DNA of 61,006 nucleotides from UMGS1840 sp964537245. Its GTDB lineage: Bacteria > Bacillota > Clostridia > UMGS1840. The stretch covers positions 1 through 61,006 of the forward strand of contig CAZHZL010000006.1 in NCBI GenBank assembly GCA_964537245.1. The letters run 5' to 3'. Shown piece after piece: positions 43,706-53,530 of the stretch. Made by a program: the position numbers and the translations under genes. The notes beneath the pieces were generated by a model, which saw nothing but the letters and a program-made list of their open reading frames with translations, was not told where the DNA came from and did not search any database. Each line of letters begins with the position of its first letter. The stretch's first letter is position 1.

Positions 43706-44146
43706 TTATTCGACAGTCTGATATCCCCACTCACTTGTGTCTTCATCAAACATTAATTTACATTGCCAATCATCAAGAAAATTCCACTCTTTTGCGAGAT
43801 TCATTTTAACGCTGTATACTCGTCCTGTTTTTGCATTTATAACAACTTTTACTGCGATTTCACTAAAATGAATCTCTCCCTCTTTGTAATGATACTTAGA
43901 ATAATAAAAATGATCTAATGTTATTATCCAGCATCCATATTTTAGTCTTGCATTTAATCTATAAGCTGGATCCTTAAAAAATTCATCAAGTTCATCCCTG
44001 TATTTTTCATTGAGTAATATCTGTGCAATTTCTGTTGCAATTTTTTCGTTAGAAACAACAGCCGTACGAAAAAAGGATATTTCATACAACATAATAATTA
44101 CTATTATAAAAAATATCACTATGTATTGTTTGAAAAGTTTTTTCAT
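43706..44146 (-). CDS. Membrane-anchored hypothetical protein, NTF2-like immunity candidate
   Basis: A 146-residue protein with one N-terminal membrane segment (about 8-26) and an extracytoplasmic domain. The pattern ATEIAQILLNEKY, GCWIITLDHFY and AVKVVINAKTGRVYSVKMN recalls NTF2-fold immunity proteins found beside polymorphic toxins. The start at 44146 follows GAGAGGAAAT; a longer frame reads into REP sequence and is not convincing. The RHS gene and toxin-like fragments lie upstream on the same strand, which supports but does not prove an immunity role. Confidence 0.55.
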   Translation of the reverse strand: MKKLFKQYIVIFFIIVIIMLYEISFFRTAVVSNEKIATEIAQILLNEKYRDELDEFFKDPAYRLNARLKYGCWIITLDHFYYSKYHYKEGEIHFSEIAVKVVINAKTGRVYSVKMNLAKEWNFLDDWQCKLMFDEDTSEWGYQTVE

Positions 44147-44205
44147 ATTTCCTCTCTTTATTTTTAATATAACCCTTGTCTTAATATCTCCGTGTAAAAA
44201 AGTCT

Positions 44206-44541
44206 TGAGCCATTTGGGGACGTGAGCCATTTGGGGACGTACATTTATTGGTATCTTTTTAAGCTTTTGTTATAACGCCCCTTGAAATATCTGTAACCCT
44301 TTGCAAATGTCTGATTGAAAATTCTTTTTTCAACTCAGCTAAAATATTATTATGTTTGTTTTCTTTTTCCCTAAAATGTTTTGTCGATTATCTTCGCAAT
44401 AAATATGGTATACTCCGCTTCCGATGATAACTTTAGTCATTTTGCTGACTCTGTCATCCTTTAGTCAAAGTATACCATATTCCTTTTCATTTGTCAATAT
44501 TTTAGCGGTTTAGTGCCAAAAAATGTACGTCCCCAAGTGGC
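44206..44541. mobile_element. Internally deleted RAYT/REP element
   Basis: The ends are inverted copies of a REP-like sequence: TGAGCCATTTGGGGACGT occurs twice in tandem at 44206-44240, and 44515-44541 is its reverse complement form (TACGTCCCCAAGTGGC). Inside, on the minus strand, a C-terminal transposase piece survives (FSIRHLQRVTDISRGVITKA, matching FSVRVIERLTGISRGVIQRI of the intact RAYT at 45351). The rest of the gene is gone. Degenerate REP pieces continue to about 44640. Confidence 0.75.
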
Positions 44542-44635
44542 TTTGCATTTCAAGCCTCTAAAAATCAAAACAAAAAATGTATGTCGCTAAGTGTCTTCTG
44601 TCAAGACAAAAATGCATGTTTCCAATGTCAGAGTG

Positions 44636-45016
44636 TCAACGCATGATTTGATATAGTTTTTCATAAAATTCATAATAATCATATATTTTATATTGCTTTT
44701 TTTCAAAAAGAATTTTGTCACCGTAAATAAAAAGTTTTTCTTCTTTTTTCTCTTTAAAAAATGTTATAATACAATCAGGAGAATGCATGGTTTTTTCAAT
44801 ATAAAAATTTCTTTTTTTATTTGTTGTATTTATTATCTTTATGATTTCAATAATAGTACTTCTATCATTACTTACAATTTTATCTCCCAAACTTGTATAA
44901 AAAGAAATCTGATCATAATTTTCATTATAAGGAACAATATCATAACTATGTAAGAAAATTTCAATAATACATAAAAAACCTACTATCACAATCAATAAAA
45001 TAAGATATTTTTTCAT
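44636..45016 (-). CDS. Small membrane-anchored protein, possible immunity partner
   Basis: A 126-residue protein with one N-terminal membrane segment (about 3-25) and a basic, beta-rich outer domain ending CIITFFKEKKEEKLFIYGDK ... YDYYEFYEKLYQIM. It distantly recalls DUF5301-like proteins; I cannot assign it. Its ATG overlaps the stop of the toxin-like fragment upstream in the form TAATG, so the two are translated together, as toxin-immunity pairs often are. Confidence 0.55.
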   Translation of the reverse strand: MKKYLILLIVIVGFLCIIEIFLHSYDIVPYNENYDQISFYTSLGDKIVSNDRSTIIEIIKIINTTNKKRNFYIEKTMHSPDCIITFFKEKKEEKLFIYGDKILFEKKQYKIYDYYEFYEKLYQIMR

Positions 45017-45325
45017 TATTGCCACACCACCCTATCTGTCTCCACAATGTTATCACGATATTTTTCACTTTCTATCCATATTTTGTTCTTTTGATAAAAT
45101 TTTCTCATACCATATCGAAGTCGCATTGGAGAATTATCACTATTTTTATTTACTAAATAATACCATGTACTTTGATTCAAGTATCCCGATGGACCAGCTT
45201 TCAATTCACCTTTGTTCCCCCATAAATTATAATCAAAAATCGTACCGCCATCCCATCCTGTAACTTCATACATATTCATTCTTTGCATAAAAGCATAAGA
45301 AAGATTGTATGCATCTGTTGACAGT
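45016..45325 (-). pseudogene. Fragment resembling a detached RHS toxin tip
   Basis: About 100 residues without a credible start (STDAYNLSYAF, EVTGWDGGTIFDYNLWGNKG, GPSGYLNQSTWYYLV). The frame runs without a stop into the left end of the RAYT element, so the 5' part was probably cut off by that insertion. Position downstream of an RHS gene and coupling to a small membrane protein suggest an orphan C-terminal toxin module with its immunity gene. The domain itself is not one I recognise. An ATG at 45288 is the first in frame. Confidence 0.5.
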
Positions 45326-46255
45326 AGGGACGTGCCAGTTTTGTCACACTTTATTTTATTCTTTGAATCACACCTCTTGAAATGCCTGTTAATCGTTCAA
45401 TTACTCTTACTGAAAATCCTGATTTTTTTAATATCAAAATCATTTCATTTCTTTTAGTCTTATTTAGAGTGCCGATGGAAGTCAAAACATCTGTTTTTAA
45501 AATTTGTTTCATTTTTCTTCTTATTTGTTCGTCTGTTAATTTTGTTCTTTCAGATATTTCGAAATCTTGCGCTACATTTTCTTCATGAAATTCAATAAAA
45601 TATTTTACAGCTATTTTTTCATTTTCATTAAACATCTGCAAAGCAAAATTTTTATCAATTATATCGTTTTCATCACTTATATAATAAGAATAACTGCTCC
45701 ACTTATATTCCGAAAGATTATTTACCATTTTTGCTTTCAACGGATTTTGATGTATGTACCTTATTAATGTAAGATAATATTCTTCGCTTTCTATCGGTTC
45801 ACTTTTATATCTATTACCGATTAAGCTTCCGCTTCTATCGTATTTGTAATTAAACCAACCAACGTAATTTGATAATACTTTATGCATTATCTTCTTTATA
45901 TCACCTGTTTCTTTTTCTTTTAAAAATAAATGAACATGATTCGTCATTAAGCAATATGCATATAATTCAAATTGCTTAACTTCTTTTACTTTCTTTATTA
46001 TTTCAATCAGCTTTTCATAATCTTTTTCTTCTTCAAATAAGTCTTGTCTGTTTATTCCTCTGAATACTATATGGTACATTCCTGTTTTACTTAGTATGCG
46101 TGCCGGTCTGCTCATTTTTATCACCTTCCACTTAACAGCTTACCATAATAATTATGATTTGTCAAGAAAAAAGATGACAAAAATGGCACGTCCCCAGTGT
46201 CACCCGTCCCCAGTGTCACCGCGATGGCATGTCCCCGATGTCACCGTCCCTTTGT
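45326..46255. mobile_element. RAYT element with flanking REP sequences
   Basis: The element holds the REP-associated transposase gene. The left end (GGGACGTGCCAGTTTTGTCA at 45326) is repeated in inverted form on the right (46169-46193). Beyond the right end are two tandem GTCCCCAGTGTCACC units and a diverged third unit up to about 46255. The insertion sits between the toxin-like fragment and the lipoprotein gene and alters the ends of both. Confidence 0.8.
45351..46115 (-). CDS. REP-associated tyrosine transposase (RAYT, Y1_Tnp/IS200-like)
   Basis: A 254-residue HUH transposase. The N-terminus MSRPARILSKTGMYHIVFRG is typical of RAYTs. The HUH motif is in MTNHVHLFL, and the catalytic Tyr is probably in NYVGWFNYKYDRSG. 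The C-terminal helix-turn-helix-like part (GFSVRVIERLTGISRGVI) is also typical. The start at 46115 follows GGAAGGTG. RAYTs are thought to spread REP sequences in the genome. The gene looks intact, and the flanking REP copies are close in sequence, so recent activity is possible. Confidence 0.93.
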   Translation of the reverse strand: MSRPARILSKTGMYHIVFRGINRQDLFEEEKDYEKLIEIIKKVKEVKQFELYAYCLMTNHVHLFLKEKETGDIKKIMHKVLSNYVGWFNYKYDRSGSLIGNRYKSEPIESEEYYLTLIRYIHQNPLKAKMVNNLSEYKWSSYSYYISDENDIIDKNFALQMFNENEKIAVKYFIEFHEENVAQDFEISERTKLTDEQIRRKMKQILKTDVLTSIGTLNKTKRNEMILILKKSGFSVRVIERLTGISRGVIQRIK

Positions 46256-46758
46256 CCTGTTTGCAGTATTTGTTCTATTTGTTCAATTCTTTCAAGCGTA
46301 TTTTTATTGCTTAAGTTCAATGTATCGAAAGTAGTAAGTTCGTCTATTGTAAGTTCTTCTCTTTTAGGTTGATAATCGATAAATGTCCCTTTATCTTTAT
46401 ATTTTTTTGAAAATTCACATATATCTTCCAAACGTTGTAAATCAGATTCAATATGTATTTTCCATTTTGACAATTCATCATCATCAACACTGTTTTCCTT
46501 TAATTGTTCTATAAAAAAACTACCATACGCTTTTAATTCTTCATTTTTTTGTATTGCCATATCTGAAATAAAATAATCTATTATTTCTTCATCATAGCCA
46601 TTTTTATTCTCAAGAATTTTAGTTGCTTCATAAAACTTTTCACAATACTTTAATTCGATTTCAAATAATAGTTTTTCATTTTTTATTTTGCATCCACTCA
46701 GCAGGACTAATAATATCAACAAAAAAATGTTTATCTTCAAAAAACTTTTATTCAACAA
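46216..46758 (-). CDS. Lipoprotein next to the RHS gene, C-terminus replaced by REP sequence
   Basis: About 180 residues. A lipoprotein signal peptide (NIFLLILLVLLSGC) is followed by a charged helical domain with no recognised family. The start is a TTG at 46758 or 46755, after GGAAAGGG, overlapping the RHS gene by 8-11 bp. The final codons (RDGDIGDMPSR) are translated REP sequence, so the natural C-terminus has been lost or extended. Tight linkage to the RHS toxin tip makes an immunity role possible; this is inference only. Confidence 0.65.
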   Translation of the reverse strand: MLNKSFLKINIFLLILLVLLSGCKIKNEKLLFEIELKYCEKFYEATKILENKNGYDEEIIDYFISDMAIQKNEELKAYGSFFIEQLKENSVDDDELSKWKIHIESDLQRLEDICEFSKKYKDKGTFIDYQPKREELTIDELTTFDTLNLSNKNTLERIEQIEQILQTGQRDGDIGDMPSR

Positions 46759-49700
46759 GTGTTTCAACCCTTTCCTTTGTTTCCTTATAATTAACACACA
46801 TATCAACTATATCGTAAATATAATTTTTTGCAATAAATTTTTCGCCCACAGTATATGATTTATTTTTTTCTATTTTATCCGCAATTTCATTCAACTTTGT
46901 TATATAGAATGACCTTATCCATTCATCTGAAGCGCCTTCTGGAATTAGTGCGTATCTTTCTGATTCTTCTGATATAATCTTCGCCTCTTCTTTTGCTTTT
47001 TCGATTTTTTCGTCAAATCTAAAAATAGATAGAATGAACTCAGTTATGCTTACACCAGAAGAAACTTCTGGTGACATTTCTGGAAAATCACCGCTTAATG
47101 TAGAATAAAAGAACTCTATTGTTCCTCCACCATATTTTATAACATATTTAGTGCTTACTAAATTATAATATTTTGAGGTATACTTATACCCGTAAGTATA
47201 TGGAGCATATTTTCCAATACTGAATCTATCTTTTAAATGAGTATTCAACTCTGCTTCGGCAATTTGTATTCCTTTAATTATTTCGTCTTTATTAGCTGGA
47301 TAAGGTGTAATTTGCTCATTTGTAGCGCTCAACCCCCACGAATCCACAAACATAATAGGATTATTACCACAATACACATACCAGTTATAACCGTCTCTTA
47401 TAGGGTCTTCAGTTATAAATCTGCCTATCGACGAATCGTAGTATCTTGCTCTTAAATAGATATTTCCTGTTTCCTCGTCAAAATACTCCCCGCAATATCT
47501 GAAAGGATTTGTATCATAATCAGCATTTCGTTTTTGTACTTGCGTGAATGTGTTTTTTCCCAAAGGCTTTAAGCTTTCATCTTTTTTCTGATTTCCAAAT
47601 GCGTCATATTCATAACTTCTGACTTCGTTTCCTGTGCTGTCAAGAACACTTATTATATTTCCATGTGCATTTTTTCGGTAGAAATATTTTTCCTTATCCT
47701 GACCGATATAACCGATTAAGGAAGTCCCTCTGTAATAATACTGCGATTTTCCCTGCGCATATTCAGCTATAACATTTCCGCCGTCATTTATAAAGCTTGT
47801 TATTTTACCGTTTATTTCTTTTTTTGTACGCAGTCCGTCCACACCGTAGAAATATTTTATTTCTGTCAGCTTTCCGTCATCGTCTTTTAATATTTCAGAC
47901 AGCTTGTTATATCCGTTGTATGTATAATACCGTGCTTCCGTATAGTCTCCGTCAATAAGCTTTTTATATATCTGATTGCCCATTTTGTCATAATCAAACA
48001 TCACGGCTTTATCATCATAAAATGCTTCTGTCAGTCTGTTATTTTTATCGTATACATACTGCGTTTTTGATATTGAATTTTTTCCTATTTCATATATTTT
48101 TGAAATATTGTTAAAGCTGTCATATTCATATTCCGTAATTTTTTCGCTTCCGTTTTCAGTTACACGCTCTATCCTGTTTAAGCTGTCGTACACATACTCC
48201 GTTATATCCTTGTTGTTTACCTCTAAGGTTATGTTGTTGTCCTTATCGTATTCATAGTATAAATCCTGCTGCAATAAATTCTTCTGATATATTTTTATAG
48301 TTCTCAGATTTCCGCTGGGGTAATATGAATACTTTGTTTTTTCGTCTGTTGAGTCAATATATTTTTCTTTGATACGGCTTGCATTATCATAGGAATATAC
48401 TTCTTTTCCGAGAAGAGTTGCAGTCTCCGAAAGCCTGTTAAGCTTATCATACGAATATTTTGTTTCGTGTTCCTTTATATTGTCTTTTATAAGGAGTGAA
48501 CGGACTAAATTTGAATTTATGTCGTATTCATATTTCAGCTCATAATCCTCTGAAAGTCCGCCGGGGTTATCCACCGATTTTTTTATAAGGTTTCCTCTTT
48601 CGTCATACAAATATTTTGTAATGACATTATCGTAGCTTTCACTTTCCAATTCGCCGAAAAGATTATAAGAATATATAATCACGCTGTTTTTATCGGAAGA
48701 ATTGGACTGTCTTATAATTCTGTCCAAGCCGTCATATTTATTATAAACTGTTACATTATTTTTGTCAACGGATTTCAGAAGATTGCCCTTTATATCATAT
48801 TCATATCGGGAAGAATTGCCCAAATTATCCGTTTCCTTTATAAGCCTTCCCATATAATCATATTCAAAGGTGTTTTTTAAATAGTTTTCCTCCAAAACCG
48901 TTTCATCACCGTATGCTTGCGAAAGCATTCTTCCCTCTTTATCGTAAGTATACTTTACAATAACATCATTATTGTTGTTCAAAGAACGCGATTCTTTCAT
49001 AAAGCCTCGGCTGTCATACAAAAATTCACTTATCTGATTACCGCTTCCGCTTACGGTTTTAAGAACATTTCCGATATTATCATAATAATTTTTTGAAGTG
49101 ATATATTCGTCTTTTTGGTCAAACGATGTCGTTTCTGAAAGAAGAAGCCCTATCGAATTATACTCGTAGGTTTTTCTTTCGCCTTCGCCGTTTTCCTCGG
49201 CTGCAAGATTTCCGATATAGTCATATTCAAAATTATATATAACATTCTCGGTTGCGGTTTGTATAACATTTCCAAATATATCATAGCTGTTATATGTTGT
49301 CAGACCCGACGGAAGAACAATTTTTATATTGTTATCAAGGTAATCATAAGAATAATCGGTAACAAATTTTTGTTCATTTTCTCCTTTTACAGTCTGCCGT
49401 ATAAGTCTTTCTTTATAATCGAAAATATACTCTGTTTTACGAAGCTGTTTTTCATCTCCCTCGCTTAATATAAGGGAAATATAAGTATACACATTTTCTT
49501 TATAAGCCTCGTTATAAGAAATATTTCTATTTGTCAGCAGATTGTTTTTATTGTCGGTAACATTTACATTTATAATTCTGTTATAATCATCATAAACATA
49601 ATTTGTACTTGTATTGCTCGCATCCGTATTTTTAATTTCTCTTCCGATTTCATCGTATTCGACAGAAGCGATATTTACATCACTAAAAACATCCTTAACG

Positions 49701-51721
49701 AAGCTTAATCTTCCAAAATCATCATACTTATAATACAGCTTTGTGCCTTCCGCGTCGGTCGTTGTAACAGTATTAAAATAATAATCATATTCATTTGTGC
49801 GAATGCTTCCGTCCTCAAGGATTTCTTTTATAAGATTATTATTCTTATCATATTCATAGGATTTTGAATATCCGTTTCCGTTTGTTTCCTTAATTGTATT
49901 CCCATAGTCGTCATATTCATATAAAACCGTAATATCAGCTGTTTCTTTATCGGCATTTTCAATATTCTCATATATAACCCTTGTAGGATATACACAGGAA
50001 TCGTCTGTATATTCATAGGAAGCTGTCAGGTATTCATTTTTATCCGTTTGTTCCTCTGATTTTGTTATCAAACCGATTTCGTTATAATAATATAAATCTT
50101 TTTTTATCACACTTCCGTTTTCTTTAAGCATTGCAGAAGCAATGTTTTTTGAATCAGAGGTCACATCATATAAAATCTCCGCTTCCGAAAAGTCATCTTT
50201 TTTATAGCGAACGGATTTCAACAAATTATACAACGGATGATATGTATATTCTTTTATATACTTACCTGCACCTTCACCGACTTCATATGTATCCTCAGAT
50301 AAAACATTCCCAAGAACATCATATTTTACATCGGAAATAATCTGCATAAACTCACCACTATCGTTATAATTATTTATAACTGTTTTATACGGAGAATTTA
50401 ATACCGTATCATATGAGATACTTTCTTCACCTATAAGCTTATCGCTTATATATGTTGTTTTTTTGTAAAGCTGATGAAGTGAATTATAGTGATAGTAAAC
50501 CGTTGTATTGTCATCGCCTACAACAGTTGTTTTATAACGGTAGCTTATGTGGATATCATCACTTTTATATTTTGGATAACCGTCAGGCTCATTTTCATAA
50601 GAATATCTGTAAACATTTAAAAGACTGTTTTGTGAATCCTTATCATATCTTTTTTTGATTTTAAGATATGAAATATATCCCTCGTATGCATTCTTTTGCC
50701 CTATCGTGTACTCATAGCCCACTGTCAGATGATTATTATACACTATATATTTTATAGGATAATACGAACACTCAGCAGTCGCACTTTCTTCATCAAGCGT
50801 ATACGAAAGAGCAGTTTTCTCATATTCAAAAACAATTTCTCTGTTATCCGGCTGTATAAGCTTTGTAACTAAAGGATAATTATCATTTAATTCCTGTATG
50901 AGAAAATAGATTTTATCTTTATATCTCACAACAACCGAGCTTTCCTGATAAGTAATAAAAATTGTTCTTCTTATATTATCAGATATCTTTGAAAGAAGCA
51001 TAATTCCGTCATCAGCTTCGCTCCATGTATATGAAATATAGTTATTATTCCGGTCTTTTTTCTCCAAAAGATAACCTTTTTCCGAAAAATACCATTTTAA
51101 GCCGCTTTTTTCCGTCAGGCTGTATGCGCTTTGCTGTCCGTCAGTAAGCGAAACAGCTTCTTTTTTGAAACAAACATCATTCAATTTATAATCCGAAAGT
51201 CCGTTTTTTTCGTTTTCATCAAAAATATATGTACTACCACTTGGAAGATGTACATAAGTTACAGATTTGTTATTATCCTCAGGCACTTCGACATAAGGGA
51301 AATCAAAGCCCCACCCCATTCCGATTTTCGCATTGCTCTTTTCGTAATCTGTAAGCTCAACATTCTCATTTGTTAAAACATTAAGCGAAATGCTTGCGTT
51401 TTCAGTTTCATATTTTGCTCTTTGCAGATTATACGACAAAGAAAAACCAAATGAAATATCATCGCTGAGCTCCATCGGAAAAAAAGATACTCCGAGTGAT
51501 AAATTCCCTGTTTCAGGGTCTATCACTTCATTTATACCGCTTTTTTCTTTTGAAAACGGCGCATTAAGAGCTATATCATACTGTGCTTGCTTAGTTTTAT
51601 TCGTTATTTCGTCAAGCGTATCAGTATAAGTAATTGTTGCACCTAAACAAAGTACACTTTGTAAAATAATTGACAAAATAAATACAGGAACAATTATTTT
51701 ACAATATTTTTTCGTTTTCAA
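46748..51721 (-). CDS. Secreted RHS/YD-repeat protein with uncharacterised C-terminal tip
   Basis: A 1657-residue protein with a signal peptide (about 1-28, VPVFILSIILQSVLCLGA). An N-terminal region follows (about 40-330), then dozens of YD repeats (YEYDxxGxL type), and the RHS core end RYYDSSIGRFITEDP and VDSWGLSA near 1435-1466. Core proteins of this type form a shell around a cleaved C-terminal toxin. The tip here is residues 1467-1657; it has an early Tyr-rich part (YAPYTYGYKY) and a helical end, with no toxin family I can name. Small genes downstream look like immunity or orphan-tip debris. It could be an antibacterial toxin or a wall-attached protein; the export signal favours secretion by Sec. 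Confidence 0.9.
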   Translation of the reverse strand: MKTKKYCKIIVPVFILSIILQSVLCLGATITYTDTLDEITNKTKQAQYDIALNAPFSKEKSGINEVIDPETGNLSLGVSFFPMELSDDISFGFSLSYNLQRAKYETENASISLNVLTNENVELTDYEKSNAKIGMGWGFDFPYVEVPEDNNKSVTYVHLPSGSTYIFDENEKNGLSDYKLNDVCFKKEAVSLTDGQQSAYSLTEKSGLKWYFSEKGYLLEKKDRNNNYISYTWSEADDGIMLLSKISDNIRRTIFITYQESSVVVRYKDKIYFLIQELNDNYPLVTKLIQPDNREIVFEYEKTALSYTLDEESATAECSYYPIKYIVYNNHLTVGYEYTIGQKNAYEGYISYLKIKKRYDKDSQNSLLNVYRYSYENEPDGYPKYKSDDIHISYRYKTTVVGDDNTTVYYHYNSLHQLYKKTTYISDKLIGEESISYDTVLNSPYKTVINNYNDSGEFMQIISDVKYDVLGNVLSEDTYEVGEGAGKYIKEYTYHPLYNLLKSVRYKKDDFSEAEILYDVTSDSKNIASAMLKENGSVIKKDLYYYNEIGLITKSEEQTDKNEYLTASYEYTDDSCVYPTRVIYENIENADKETADITVLYEYDDYGNTIKETNGNGYSKSYEYDKNNNLIKEILEDGSIRTNEYDYYFNTVTTTDAEGTKLYYKYDDFGRLSFVKDVFSDVNIASVEYDEIGREIKNTDASNTSTNYVYDDYNRIINVNVTDNKNNLLTNRNISYNEAYKENVYTYISLILSEGDEKQLRKTEYIFDYKERLIRQTVKGENEQKFVTDYSYDYLDNNIKIVLPSGLTTYNSYDIFGNVIQTATENVIYNFEYDYIGNLAAEENGEGERKTYEYNSIGLLLSETTSFDQKDEYITSKNYYDNIGNVLKTVSGSGNQISEFLYDSRGFMKESRSLNNNNDVIVKYTYDKEGRMLSQAYGDETVLEENYLKNTFEYDYMGRLIKETDNLGNSSRYEYDIKGNLLKSVDKNNVTVYNKYDGLDRIIRQSNSSDKNSVIIYSYNLFGELESESYDNVITKYLYDERGNLIKKSVDNPGGLSEDYELKYEYDINSNLVRSLLIKDNIKEHETKYSYDKLNRLSETATLLGKEVYSYDNASRIKEKYIDSTDEKTKYSYYPSGNLRTIKIYQKNLLQQDLYYEYDKDNNITLEVNNKDITEYVYDSLNRIERVTENGSEKITEYEYDSFNNISKIYEIGKNSISKTQYVYDKNNRLTEAFYDDKAVMFDYDKMGNQIYKKLIDGDYTEARYYTYNGYNKLSEILKDDDGKLTEIKYFYGVDGLRTKKEINGKITSFINDGGNVIAEYAQGKSQYYYRGTSLIGYIGQDKEKYFYRKNAHGNIISVLDSTGNEVRSYEYDAFGNQKKDESLKPLGKNTFTQVQKRNADYDTNPFRYCGEYFDEETGNIYLRARYYDSSIGRFITEDPIRDGYNWYVYCGNNPIMFVDSWGLSATNEQITPYPANKDEIIKGIQIAEAELNTHLKDRFSIGKYAPYTYGYKYTSKYYNLVSTKYVIKYGGGTIEFFYSTLSGDFPEMSPEVSSGVSITEFILSIFRFDEKIEKAKEEAKIISEESERYALIPEGASDEWIRSFYITKLNEIADKIEKNKSYTVGEKFIAKNYIYDIVDMCVNYKETKERVETLVE

Positions 51722-51862
51722 TCTTCTGCCTCCTCTTTTTCTACTGTAAAATTTTTCCTGCTTATATTATACATCATATAAATGAAATTTGTCAATATAT
51801 GTCTACGAAAAATCGTTCGACATAATTTTACAATAAAATTTTCATGTAATTATCTTTTTATA

Positions 51863-51891
51863 TTGACTTTTAAAACAATAAATGTTATAAT
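51863..51891 (+). promoter_or_regulatory. putP promoter
   Basis: TTGACT (51863-51868) and TATAAT (51886-51891) have a 17-bp spacer. The preceding AATTATCTTTTT and the AATGT before the -10 are shared with both structured-RNA promoters. Confidence 0.85.
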
Positions 51892-51937
51892 TACGTATTA
51901 TACCATAAAACAAAAATAGACTGTAGGAGGATTATTT

Positions 51938-53503
51938 ATGAACAGTCAGACAATTCAAATTTTAATTGCCATGATAATTTATATGGCTATTGTAATCGTA
52001 ATTGGAGTAGTTTTTGCAAAAAGCGCAAATAAAAGCTCTGAAAACTATTTTTTAGGCGGACGCTCACTCGGACCATGGGTAACAGCTATGAGTGCAGAAG
52101 CCTCAGATATGAGCGGATGGCTTCTTATGGGACTTCCCGGAGTAGCGTATTGGTGTGGTCTTGCTGATGCCTCATGGACAGCGATAGGTCTTGCAGTTGG
52201 TACATATCTTAATTGGCTTTTAGTATCCAAAAGATTGCGTCGTTATAGCATAAGAGCAAACAATTCAATTACTTTGCCGGAATTTTTCTCAAACAGATTC
52301 CACGAGAAAAAGAAGGTCATCATGACATTATCCGCTCTGTTTATACTTATATTCTTCACGGTTTATGCAGCGAGCTGCTTTGTAACCTGCGGTAAATTGT
52401 TTTCCGCACTTTTTGGCGCTCCGTATATTTCAATGATGATTGTAGGTGCAGTGTTTGTACTTTTATATACAATTCTCGGCGGCTTTTTAGCTGAGAGTGC
52501 GTCTGACTTTATGCAGGGCATTGTAATGATAGTTGCACTTTCTGTAATTGTAATCATCAGCACGATAAACGCCGGCGGTATTGGTGTTGTAATTGAAAAC
52601 GCAAAAGCAATCCCCGGATTTTTTGAGTTTTTCGGACTGGCAACACCTACATTAAATGCGGACGGACAGCAAATTGTTGAAGCAGGAAAACCTATGTTTG
52701 GCGCAGCTTCTGAATACGGTCTGCTTAAAGTTTGTTCAATGCTCGCATGGGGACTGGGATATTTCGGCATGCCACAGGTTCTTCTCAGATTTATGGCAAT
52801 CCGTAAAGAAGACGAGCTGAAGCGTTCAAGAAGAATTGCAATGGTATGGGTTGTTATTTCACTTGGTGTTGCTGTATTTATAGGTATTGTAGGAAGACAG
52901 CTTTATCCAACAGTACATCTTAATGCAACAGACGCAGAAAACATATTCATAACTCTTGCTACCAGCTCACTTCCGGCACTTCTTGCAGGGTTCGTTATGG
53001 CAGGGATATTAGCTGCTACAATCAGTTCTTCTGATTCATATCTGCTTATTGCAGCATCGGCTTTTGCAAAAAATATTTTTCAGGGTGTATTTAAGAAGGA
53101 TGCCACAGACAAACAGGTTATGACAGTATCAAGAATTACACTTTTGGTAATAGCAGTGATTGCAGCAGTAATCGCACTTGATGAAAAAAGCATTATATTT
53201 AAGATAGTTTCATTTGCGTGGGCAGGCTTTGGTGCTACTTTCGGACCAATTATGCTGTTTTCACTTTTTTGGAAAAGAACAACCAAAGCCGGAGCTGTTG
53301 CCGGAATGATAAGCGGTGCTGCTATGGTGTTTATCTGGAAGCTTCTCATATCAGGTCTCGGTGGTGCTTTTGCTATATATGAGTTACTTCCCGCATTCAT
53401 ATTCTCTTCAATCGTGATTGTGGTAGTATCTTTGATAACACCACCGCCTTCAAAAGAAATCGAAGATGATTTTGAAGCTGTAAAGTTAAAAACTGAAATA
53501 TAA
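51938..53503 (+). CDS. putP: Sodium/proline symporter
   Basis: A 521-residue sodium:solute symporter (SSS family) with about 13 membrane segments that imports proline with sodium. The text SENYFLGGRSLGPWVTAMS and EASDMSGWLLMGLPG near the N-terminus is typical of PutP and includes sodium- and proline-site residues. The AGGAGG site precedes the ATG. No proline-degrading gene is adjacent, so uptake for growth or osmotic protection is more likely than catabolism. The transcript ends at a hairpin nearly identical to the structured-RNA terminators. Confidence 0.94.
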   Translation: MNSQTIQILIAMIIYMAIVIVIGVVFAKSANKSSENYFLGGRSLGPWVTAMSAEASDMSGWLLMGLPGVAYWCGLADASWTAIGLAVGTYLNWLLVSKRLRRYSIRANNSITLPEFFSNRFHEKKKVIMTLSALFILIFFTVYAASCFVTCGKLFSALFGAPYISMMIVGAVFVLLYTILGGFLAESASDFMQGIVMIVALSVIVIISTINAGGIGVVIENAKAIPGFFEFFGLATPTLNADGQQIVEAGKPMFGAASEYGLLKVCSMLAWGLGYFGMPQVLLRFMAIRKEDELKRSRRIAMVWVVISLGVAVFIGIVGRQLYPTVHLNATDAENIFITLATSSLPALLAGFVMAGILAATISSSDSYLLIAASAFAKNIFQGVFKKDATDKQVMTVSRITLLVIAVIAAVIALDEKSIIFKIVSFAWAGFGATFGPIMLFSLFWKRTTKAGAVAGMISGAAMVFIWKLLISGLGGAFAIYELLPAFIFSSIVIVVVSLITPPPSKEIEDDFEAVKLKTEI

Positions 53504-53530
53504 AATGTATTTTTTTAGTTTAAAAAATCA

